The notes under the pieces are model-generated. The model did no database searches. It was not told where the DNA came from and worked only from the letters and a program-made list of their open reading frames with translations. Source: Pseudoduganella danionis (lineage in GTDB: Bacteria; Pseudomonadota; Gammaproteobacteria; Burkholderiales; Burkholderiaceae_D). Taken from it: a stretch of DNA of 64,000 bases. Made by a program: the position numbers and the translations under genes. The stretch covers positions 30,331 to 94,330 of the forward strand of contig NZ_WNKW01000009.1 in assembly GCF_009720775.1 (NCBI RefSeq). The letters are read 5' to 3'. Every line of letters starts with the position of its first letter. Position 1 is the first letter of the stretch. Positions 47,082 to 52,557 of the stretch are shown in pieces.

Positions 47082-47630
47082 ATGTTCGCGAAAAAAGTTT
47101 TGGCGTCTGTCGCCACGCTGTTGGCTATGCAAGGTGCATACGCCGCCAATGACCAGCTGGTCGATTCCGTTTCGGTCGATTTTGGCAGCGCTGCCAAAGT
47201 GCAGATGGTGCGCCTGAGCGCCGCCAAGGACTGGGATGTACGCTGGTTCCAGTCGAATGGCACGCACCTGAGCGGTTACTGGGAGCTGAGCGCTGGCGCA
47301 TGGAAGGAAAGCCAGTACAAGAATATCTCGGGCAACACCGCCCACCTATGGGATGTCGGCTTCACGCCCGTGTTCCGCTTCCAGAATGACAACAAGAAGG
47401 GCCTGTACTACGAGGGCGGCATCGGCGTGCACCGCCTGTCCAAACTGTATGACAACGATACCTATCGCCTGTCCACCCACTTCCAGTTCGGCGACCACGT
47501 AGGCATAGGCTATGTGTTTGACAACAACTGGGAAGTGGCCGGCAAGATCCAGCACTTCTCCAACGGCGGCTACAAGAAGCCGAATACGGGTGTGAACTTC
47601 CTTGAAGTCAAAGCCGCGTATCACTTCTAA
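47082..47630 (+). CDS. pagL: PagL-like lipid A 3-O-deacylase (acyloxyacyl hydrolase family)
   Basis: A 182-residue outer-membrane beta-barrel with signal peptide (MFAKKVLASVATLLAMQGAYA) and C-terminal Phe. The active-site stretch is QHFSNGGYKKPNTG, giving His158 and Ser160 of the catalytic pair. From memory, the third triad residue is Glu 14 positions after the His in Pseudomonas PagL; here that position is Asn172, with a Glu three residues later. PagL removes the 3-O-linked acyl chain of lipid A. Its terminator seems broken by an IS3 element: the left stem arm AAAAAAGCCCC stops at the IS end. Confidence 0.85.
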   Translation: MFAKKVLASVATLLAMQGAYAANDQLVDSVSVDFGSAAKVQMVRLSAAKDWDVRWFQSNGTHLSGYWELSAGAWKESQYKNISGNTAHLWDVGFTPVFRFQNDNKKGLYYEGGIGVHRLSKLYDNDTYRLSTHFQFGDHVGIGYVFDNNWEVAGKIQHFSNGGYKKPNTGVNFLEVKAAYHF

Positions 47631-47666
47631 GCGCTAGCGCACCAAAGTAAAAAAGCCCCTTTGAGA

Positions 47667-47800
47667 TGAACTGACCCCAAATAGTTGGACGGTTTAGTTT
47701 GCTAGGCAGCCAAGGGCTGAGTCCTATATTGCACAGGACTCAGCCCTTTTAATTTGAGTTTGATGCGGTCGTGATTGTAATAGTGAATGTACCTCTTAAG
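47667..47800 (-). mobile_element. IS3-family element, 3' part (transposase C-terminus and end), split by the island
   Basis: The end TGAACTGACCCCAAATAGTTGG at 47667 resembles IS3-family terminal repeats. The minus-strand frame ending at 47702 encodes KRYIHYYNHDRIKLKLKGLSPVQYRTQPLAA, the C-terminus of an IS3 OrfB. It breaks off at about 47791; the missing preceding part, ending ELQAGLRR, sits 16 kb away at 63869-64000. Joining the two at CCTCCTAAG restores an unbroken frame. Confidence 0.85.
47792..47800. other. Left attachment site (attL core CCTCTTAAG)
   Basis: Nine bases at the left IS3/element junction matching eight of nine bases of the right junction (CCTCCTAAG, 63869-63877). They mark the crossover zone inside the transposase gene. 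Exact cut points within the repeat are unknown. Confidence 0.6.
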
Positions 47801-47867
47801 CGATTCAGGAGGGGATCGCAACGATGCTAAGTTGTTGATTTTACTGGATCTGCACCCAGTCAAATCC

Positions 47868-47914
47868 TTCCAAATCCACCCAGTTCCAAGCCAGTCTTGG
47901 AACAAATTTGGAAC
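47868..47914. repeat. Left-end TTGGAAC repeats, probable integrase/excisionase sites
   Basis: Two nested inverted repeats: TTCCAAAT(47868)...ATTTGGAA(47906) and TTCCAAG(47884)...CTTGGAA(47896). The 19-mer CTTGGAACAAATTTGGAAC at 47896-47914 recurs in direct orientation at the right end (63776-63794). CTTGGAAC also lies at 48117. Such paired arm sites about 70-100 bp inside both ends resemble integrase arm-binding repeats. Confidence 0.6.
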
Positions 47915-47924
47915 CAGAAGGCAC

Positions 47925-47954
47925 AAAAAAACCACCTCGGAAGGTGGTTTTTTT
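47925..47954 (-). terminator. Terminator downstream of tRNA-Arg
   Basis: A 13-bp stem (core ACCACCT/AGGTGGT) with A and T runs, 51 bp after the CCA end of the tRNA gene; it reads as a terminator on both strands. Confidence 0.8.
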
Positions 47955-48005
47955 ATGGTGTGCCGATAACTTAGAGCTATCACCAGAAGCACCGTGATAG
48001 TGCTT

Positions 48006-48080
48006 TGGCGTCCCCACCAGGAATCGAACCTGGATCTGATTCTTAGGAGGAACCTGTTCTATCCATTGAACTACAGGGAC
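48006..48080 (-). tRNA. tRNA-Arg (anticodon CCT)
   Basis: A full cloverleaf on the minus strand with encoded CCA (48008-48006). The acceptor stem pairs GTCCCTG with TGGGGAC, the T-arm is CCAGG-TTCGATT-CCTGG, and the anticodon arm is GGTTC-CTCCTAA-GAATC with anticodon CCT reading AGG. It lies inside the element, 130 bp from its left inner repeats, with its own promoter and terminator. AGG is rare in GC-rich host genes and frequent in AT-rich ones. Its anticodon loop includes CCTCCTAAG, identical to the right attachment core. Confidence 0.95.
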
Positions 48081-48096
48081 TTGCACACAGCCTGCT

Positions 48097-48126
48097 AGTA
48101 TAGCAACCAACACCCTCTTGGAACAA
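48097..48126 (-). promoter_or_regulatory. Promoter of tRNA-Arg(CCT)
   Basis: Minus strand: -35 TTGTTC (48126-48121), 18-bp spacer, -10 TATACT (48102-48097), placing the start about ten bases before the mature tRNA end. A CTTGGAAC copy overlaps the -35, so binding of the element's recombination proteins could affect it. Confidence 0.6.
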
Positions 48127-48131
48127 GATGT

Positions 48132-48614
48132 ATGGTAGAAGAACAACTGCTTAATTATTTGAAAGAAAAGACAAAAGGTAAGTTGTTGATGTCGCCAGAA
48201 CAACTTGCAGAAGAAATTGGAATTCCAACTAAGCAACAATCCAAGCTAAGAAAGGAAGGACGATTTCCTATTCCTTTCAAGAACATTGGAAGGCTTGTTT
48301 ACTACTCAATTTATGATGTCGCTAACTTCTTGTTGAATGGTGAAACAACACCTTCTGAGGAAGTTCAAGAAGTAGCACCAGTGTCCACAGTGACAAAGCC
48401 GAAAGTCAAGAAGTCACCGAGTAGCCCAGTTCAAGACCTATCTCACATCTTCATGATTCGCGCCTTTGCTCAATCCTTGGAGGACAGAGCAACAGCAATG
48501 TTGCAGTTGTCTGATAGCTTGAAGAAGTATGCCATTTCCTATGAACTGAAAGAGCGGTTTGAACAGAAGTTTTCTTCAAAAGGAAGTCATAGCACCAATG
48601 ATGGAAAAATTTAG
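48132..48614 (+). CDS. Excisionase/AlpA-like HTH protein
   Basis: The 160-residue protein has a MerR/Xis-like winged helix at about residues 17-62 (LMSPEQLAEEIGIPTKQQSKLRKEGRFPIPFKNIGRLVYYSIYDVANFLL), a flexible Thr/Ser/Pro/Lys linker and a helical C-terminus. Such proteins act as recombination directionality factors or transcription regulators. In the circular form of the element it would lie beside attP and integrase, supporting an excisionase role. Start at 48132 with GGAA upstream. Confidence 0.65.
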   Translation: MVEEQLLNYLKEKTKGKLLMSPEQLAEEIGIPTKQQSKLRKEGRFPIPFKNIGRLVYYSIYDVANFLLNGETTPSEEVQEVAPVSTVTKPKVKKSPSSPVQDLSHIFMIRAFAQSLEDRATAMLQLSDSLKKYAISYELKERFEQKFSSKGSHSTNDGKI

Positions 48615-48667
48615 TGTTGTGTGATAATAATTGAAACCACACTTCATCACTTCATCAAGGACCCCAG

Positions 48668-48982
48668 ATGACTACCTATGCTGAACTTCAAGCACAAATC
48701 AAGAAGCTTCAAGAACAAGCTGAACAGGTTAAAGCCAAGGAGCTTGAAACTGTCGTTGCAGACATCAAGAAGAAAATTTCTGAATATGGATTGACTGCTG
48801 AGCAGCTTGGTTTTTCCTCAGCAACTGGGAAGACTTCCAAAAAGGCAGCTACCAAAGAAAGCACCGTGATGTACAAGAAAGGTGATCAAACTTGGTCCGG
48901 TGCTACTCGTGGACGTAAACCTGATTGGGTGAAAGAAATTCTTGAAGCAGGTGGAGACATTGAACAATATCGCGTGAAGTAA
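48668..48982 (+). CDS. H-NS-family nucleoid-associated protein
   Basis: A 104-residue protein with an N-terminal coiled-coil (YAELQAQIKKLQEQAEQVKAKELE) and the H-NS DNA-binding C-terminus (KKGDQTWSGATRGRKPDWVKEIL). The usual T-W-S-G-R-G-R-K-P reads TWSGATRGRKP, a two-residue insertion. H-NS proteins bind and silence AT-rich DNA; element-borne copies (stealth proteins) reduce host burden. AAGGA lies 8 bp before the ATG, and a strong terminator follows 14 bp after the stop. Confidence 0.88.
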   Translation: MTTYAELQAQIKKLQEQAEQVKAKELETVVADIKKKISEYGLTAEQLGFSSATGKTSKKAATKESTVMYKKGDQTWSGATRGRKPDWVKEILEAGGDIEQYRVK

Positions 48983-48996
48983 GAAATTTCAGCATC

Positions 48997-49031
48997 AAAA
49001 AGAAAAGCACCCATCGGGTGCTTTTCTTTTT
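48997..49031. terminator. Terminator (GCACC type)
   Basis: A perfect 16-bp stem with loop ATC, flanked by A and T runs (core GCACCC-ATC-GGGTGC). It separates the convergent H-NS-like gene and the next minus-strand gene and can work on both. Confidence 0.9.
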
Positions 49032-49041
49032 GAATAAGACA

Positions 49042-49482
49042 TTAAGATTGAGCAATATATATTTCTTCAGGAAATGTGAACCACATAACTTTCTGACCAT
49101 CTTCCTCATGATATTTCACATCTATTGGAAATGACTTCCTACTGACAGGCTCTTTGCAAATATCAGGAGTCCAAGTCATCTTAATTTCATAGCGATTGAC
49201 AACGCCATTTTTATCCTTGGCAGTTTTTACTAAGGCATAACGCCCACCACTAGAAGCAGATAAGCCACATATTTTTCCTGTTGTGTAAAGATCAATTCTC
49301 ATACCTTCAACATCCCAACCTAGATTTTTTACAATGTCCTTATCAATATTTATCACAATACTTTTCTTTTGGTTTTTATCTTCACGATAAGCAAAGTATG
49401 CTGGGACGGACATTGAGCCACCTCTATTTGTTGTTCCTTTGTGCTTTTTCGCACCCAAACTTTCAAAAAACTTGATAGTCAT
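49042..49482 (-). CDS. Hypothetical protein, 146 aa
   Basis: Starts behind AAAGGAGAT (49482). The product is soluble, Lys-rich and predicted by eye to be mostly beta-strand. Residues 39-75 (KSIVINIDKDIVKNLGWDVEGMRIDLYTTGKICGLSA) resemble a swapped-hairpin or SpoVT-AbrB-like DNA-binding pattern only weakly. No family recognised. It is divergent from rep, so its upstream region and the rep leader share 300 bp. Confidence 0.75.
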   Translation of the reverse strand: MTIKFFESLGAKKHKGTTNRGGSMSVPAYFAYREDKNQKKSIVINIDKDIVKNLGWDVEGMRIDLYTTGKICGLSASSGGRYALVKTAKDKNGVVNRYEIKMTWTPDICKEPVSRKSFPIDVKYHEEDGQKVMWFTFPEEIYIAQS

Positions 49483-49593
49483 AACAATCTCCTTTTAATA
49501 AATATAAGGTACTTATACGAAATAAAAAGGAAATGTCAACGATTTGATTGACAAGTTAAAGCAAAAATATTGAAAAGAAAAAGTAAAACGGAT

Positions 49594-49621
49594 TTGACTT
49601 TAAAAAATAATTTCGTATAAC
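49594..49621 (+). promoter_or_regulatory. Promoter of the rep gene
   Basis: TTGACT (49594-49599), 16-bp spacer, TATAAC (49616-49621). Transcription would start near 49628, leaving a leader of about 160 nt before the rep ATG at 49790. Confidence 0.6.
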
Positions 49622-49632
49622 AGTATAGAAAT

Positions 49633-49706
49633 GAAAAATGCCCAAGCTGGAAACTTAGGCATTTAGAAATTCTGGAACAGAAAAAGCTTGGACGGCTTGA
49701 CCAGAT
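49633..49706 (-). ncRNA. Predicted antisense RNA to the rep leader (about 75 nt)
   Basis: A strong minus-strand promoter (next entry) should start near 49706, and the transcript would end at a stem (AAATGCC 49664-49658 with GGCATTT 49642-49636) followed by a run of T. It would be fully complementary to the 5' leader of rep mRNA. ColE2-type plasmids control Rep with such an antisense RNA. Predicted from sequence alone. Confidence 0.5.
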
Positions 49707-49770
49707 GAAATTATTAAAACGTATTTAATCTGAATTGTCAATATATCAACCATCAATTTTCCAGAATTTC
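49666..49770 (+). promoter_or_regulatory. Leader pairing arms in the rep mRNA
   Basis: GAAATTCTGGAA (49666-49677) is the perfect complement of TTCCAGAATTTC (49759-49770), 80 bases apart; the second arm ends ten bases before the rep AGGAAA ribosome site (49780). The first arm lies within the predicted antisense RNA target, so antisense binding could switch this fold. Confidence 0.45.
49713..49741 (-). promoter_or_regulatory. Promoter of the rep antisense RNA
   Basis: Minus strand: perfect TTGACA (49741-49736), 17-bp spacer, TTTAAT (49718-49713). It is the best sigma-70 promoter in the region and points against rep. Confidence 0.65.
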
Positions 49771-49789
49771 GCAAGAAATAGGAAAATTA

Positions 49790-50770
49790 ATGATAAACAA
49801 TTTTATAGAGGCGCTGCCAGAAAAAGTTAGAAGTACTGATGATTTTGAATATGGAACAAAGTTCAGGAAAAAAACAAATGCTTTAAAACATAGATACGTT
49901 GAAATAAATCAGCTATACAAAAAATATATTGCATTGGATTTGGATGAACCAGGTTCAGCCTACTGGTGGGAAGAAAAGAACCTTCCACCGCCAACAATAG
50001 TAATTGTCAACCCAAGAAATGCACGTTGTCACTATCTCTATGAGTTGAAAACACCAGTCTATTACACTGAAGAAGCCAGAAGAGCACCACAAAAATTCTA
50101 CGAAAGCATTGATAGTGCATTAACCACTGTTTTAAAAGCCGATTTAAGTTATGTTGGATTGTTTGTGAAGAATCCACTACATGAATCATGGAGAGTTATA
50201 AAACATAATGCAATCTATGATTTAGAGGATTTTAACGAATACATTGATCTGCAATATTATAAGAATAAGCAGAAATATGAAGCGAGTTTAGAAGGTAGAA
50301 ATACTACCTTGTTCCACAATTTACGACATTGGGCATACAAGGAAGTTAAGCAACATGGTTCATACATTACATTTCAAAGTGCGGTTGATGACCAGGCACT
50401 ATCTATCAATAAGATGTTCCTAGCTTACTCAAATGGCGTTTTAGCAGCGAAAGAAGCTCTATCAGTAGCAAAATCCGTTGGTAAATGGACTTGGAAGCAC
50501 AGATACACTATTGGCACTGGAAGGAAGAATAGAGGTGTTCTTGGTCTGTCAGATGAACTATCACTTGAAGAAAAGCAGTCTAAGGGCGCTGAATACACCA
50601 ATATAATTAGAACTGAAAAGGTGGACGATAAAATAAAACTTGCTATCCATAACTGTAAAAGTAAAAATATTGAACCAAACCATTTGAATTTAACTAAAAA
50701 TGGTTTATCAGAAAGCACTTACTTTAAGTATAAATCTGCTGTTGAAAATTGGGTTAGATTACTAACATAA
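49790..50770 (+). CDS. rep: Plasmid replication initiation protein (Replicase family, ColE2-RepA type)
   Basis: The 326-residue protein matches the Replicase family (PF03090) in YIALDLDEPGSAYWWEEKNLPPPTIVIVNPRNARCHYLYELKTPVY and in SYVGLFVKNPLHESWRV, followed by a primase C-terminal-like region with RNTTLFHNLRHWAYKEV and a C-terminal helix-turn-helix. In ColE2-type plasmids Rep both binds the origin and makes the primer. A ColE2-like origin lies just after its stop codon. AGGAAAATTA precedes the ATG. Confidence 0.87.
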   Translation: MINNFIEALPEKVRSTDDFEYGTKFRKKTNALKHRYVEINQLYKKYIALDLDEPGSAYWWEEKNLPPPTIVIVNPRNARCHYLYELKTPVYYTEEARRAPQKFYESIDSALTTVLKADLSYVGLFVKNPLHESWRVIKHNAIYDLEDFNEYIDLQYYKNKQKYEASLEGRNTTLFHNLRHWAYKEVKQHGSYITFQSAVDDQALSINKMFLAYSNGVLAAKEALSVAKSVGKWTWKHRYTIGTGRKNRGVLGLSDELSLEEKQSKGAEYTNIIRTEKVDDKIKLAIHNCKSKNIEPNHLNLTKNGLSESTYFKYKSAVENWVRLLT

Positions 50771-50797
50771 CTAAAAAAACTGCTACATTACGGTGTA

Positions 50798-50831
50798 TAT
50801 CAGATAATTACCCCAATTTATTGGGGTAATT
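50798..50831 (+). other. Candidate ColE2-like replication origin
   Basis: TATCAGATAA (50798-50807) starts 28 bp after the rep stop and runs into a perfect 12-bp inverted repeat (AATTACCCCAAT / ATTGGGGTAATT, 50806-50831). From memory, the ColE2 origin also lies right behind rep and contains TTATCAGATAA followed by a short GC-rich inverted repeat. Position and motif agree; function untested. Confidence 0.55.
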
Positions 50832-50932
50832 GGCAAAGAAAATTCCGAAGGACTTATTTAAAATAATTAATTGAATCCACAAGAAAACCAAAATTAGAAC
50901 AAAAATTGGCGGATCGAATTTTTATTCAAAAA

Positions 50933-50952
50933 AAAGCACCAACTGGTGCTTT
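50933..50952 (-). terminator. Terminator (GCACC type)
   Basis: Minus strand: stem AAAGCACC/GGTGCTTT, loop AGTT, then T8. It lies 2 bp after the stop of the minus-strand hypothetical gene. Confidence 0.85.
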
Positions 50953-50954
50953 AA

Positions 50955-51419
50955 TTAAAATCTCTTTCTTTTTGTTGGGCTTACAAAACTGGGTTCCAAT
51001 GGATCAAACTGACCAATTTCTTCATATGCTTGCTTCAACTTCTTGGCTTTACTAAAAACAAATGGTGAGATGATAGTAAATGGAGGAATTAACGAAAGAT
51101 AAGCAATCGCATATTTCGCCTTATAAACAGCCTTCAACATTCTGTCGTCAGTTAAAACATCACCGTTCTTTTTCTGCAATCCACACAAAAAGACGTACTT
51201 ATAATGTGAGTTGAATTTCTTTGCATCGGCAAATTTTAATGCAACTGCATTGCCAATCTCATTATTTAAGTTTGGATTGACAGCAACATTCTGAACAACC
51301 TCTACAACTCCATCAGCAGTTTTTACTTCAAGATATTCATACACATCATAGAAACCTTCTTTTGAAGACTTTCCATAGCCAACCACCTTACCTTTTATCG
51401 TTTCCAAGTAATTATTCAT
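50955..51419 (-). CDS. Hypothetical protein with hydrophobic segment, 154 aa
   Basis: Starts behind AAAAGGAGATGA. Residues 1-100 look like a soluble beta-rich domain (GKVVGYGKSSKEGFYDVYEYLEVKT), then one hydrophobic stretch with a proline pair (AIAYLSLIPPFTIISPFVFS, about 108-127) that may be a membrane anchor or hairpin, then a basic tail ending KRKRF. No family recognised. An inner-membrane surface protein, for example an exclusion factor, is only one possibility. Confidence 0.72.
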   Translation of the reverse strand: MNNYLETIKGKVVGYGKSSKEGFYDVYEYLEVKTADGVVEVVQNVAVNPNLNNEIGNAVALKFADAKKFNSHYKYVFLCGLQKKNGDVLTDDRMLKAVYKAKYAIAYLSLIPPFTIISPFVFSKAKKLKQAYEEIGQFDPLEPSFVSPTKRKRF

Positions 51420-51519
51420 TTCATCTCCTTTTATTTTAATTTTGACAAAATGAGTTTGAAAGTCAAATCAACTTGACTATTGAACTCTATTTGATAATTT
51501 AGAAGAAACAGGAAATTCT

Positions 51520-51852
51520 ATGAATAACTTTTATCAAACAAAGAAACTAAATGGTGTTCCACATTCAGTTGAATCACCTGCTGTCATAACAGAAGATGGA
51601 ACTAAAATATGGTATCAATACGGCGTGAAACATCGTTTAGATGGTCCAGCCGTTGAACATTCTGATGGAACTAAGGAATGGTGGGTTGCTGGTTATAGAC
51701 ATAGGAAGAAAGGTCTTGCTATTGAGTATCCTGATGGTACCGGTGTGGCATACACCTCCCCCAAGGCAGCAGTCTTTGAAAGCAAGTCAGGTATACTTGA
51801 TCTTCAAGAGTTTTTGAAACGAAATCCACCACATTGGCTTTTCAAAAGCTAA
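51520..51852 (+). CDS. Small repeat protein with DGPA-type motifs, 110 aa
   Basis: Three imperfect repeats of about 23 residues: VPHSVESPAVITEDGTKIWYQYG, VKHRLDGPAVEHSDGTKEWW, and YRHRKKGLAIEYPDGTGVAY. Each follows the pattern H-R-x-x-GPA-x-E-x-x-DGT-x-x-W, seen in many phage and mobile-element proteins (MORN-like beta-hairpins) of unknown function. A TTGACT/TAATTT promoter lies upstream (51473-51500). AGGAAA precedes the ATG. Confidence 0.75.
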   Translation: MNNFYQTKKLNGVPHSVESPAVITEDGTKIWYQYGVKHRLDGPAVEHSDGTKEWWVAGYRHRKKGLAIEYPDGTGVAYTSPKAAVFESKSGILDLQEFLKRNPPHWLFKS

Positions 51853-51865
51853 AAATTTACAACGT

Positions 51866-51889
51866 AAGCACCTACCAGGTGCTTTTTTT
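51866..51889 (+). terminator. Terminator (GCACC type)
   Basis: Stem AAGCACCT/AGGTGCTT, loop ACC, then T-run; 14 bp after the repeat-protein gene. Confidence 0.88.
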
Positions 51890-52032
51890 GTAGCTTATGA
51901 ACGTTAAGTAGTTGACGTGTACCACTTGGATCAACATCATTCAGAAAGATATCGAATTTTCATTTCCAGACCACAAAACTTGCTTTCTGTCAAGTATTTG
52001 TTAAAGTGGTACTAAATTAGATGGAGAAAGTC

Positions 52033-52533
52033 ATGATTGACAACAGCGCATATAAATTAGCTCAACAAGCCAAAGATCATTCAGATTGGATGAGTAATTT
52101 TGAAGAAAAAAGACGCAATGAGATAGATCAGTACCAGAAGGAAAAAAGTTTTACTGATGAAATTCTTGCATTAAAAAACAGAAACCAAGAATTAGAAAAT
52201 TTATTATCTCGTCCGTTAAAACAGATTGCACAAGAACACCCTGCATTTAAAAATAATTACGAAGCTCTTATAAATGCTTACAAAGAAGTGCAAGATGAAA
52301 TTCTTGCAGGATGGATTCTTTCACAAAAAGCCTATAAAGAAACAGCTATGCAGGTAGGAATTGAAGCAGGTAAAACTCCAGAAGAAATTAAAGAGATGGC
52401 AAAGAAAAACGAGGACGTCGTTCTTAATAATCAGTCTGAAATTGATCAAGGAAATAATGCTTCAACAAGCAAAATTCTTACAGAAAATTTATCAGCAATT
52501 ATTGCCAATCGAAAAAAGAATCAAGGTAAATAA
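52033..52533 (+). CDS. Hypothetical coiled-coil protein, 166 aa
   Basis: The start at 52033 is chosen because GGAG ends 6 bases before it; an in-frame ATG lies 12 bases earlier. The product is highly charged and helical, with a coiled-coil around residues 20-60 (FEEKRRNEIDQYQKEKSFTDEILALKNRNQELENLL). No family recognised. It is convergent with the DotA/TraY gene and shares its terminator. Confidence 0.75.
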   Translation: MIDNSAYKLAQQAKDHSDWMSNFEEKRRNEIDQYQKEKSFTDEILALKNRNQELENLLSRPLKQIAQEHPAFKNNYEALINAYKEVQDEILAGWILSQKAYKETAMQVGIEAGKTPEEIKEMAKKNEDVVLNNQSEIDQGNNASTSKILTENLSAIIANRKKNQGK

Positions 52534-52557
52534 AAAAGCACCCGAAGGTGCTTTTTT
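52532..52557. terminator. Bidirectional terminator (GCACC type)
   Basis: An 11-bp stem (A6-GCACC / GGTGC-T6) with loop CGAA, between two convergent genes. The 26 bases are identical to the terminator at 60716-60741. Confidence 0.92.
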
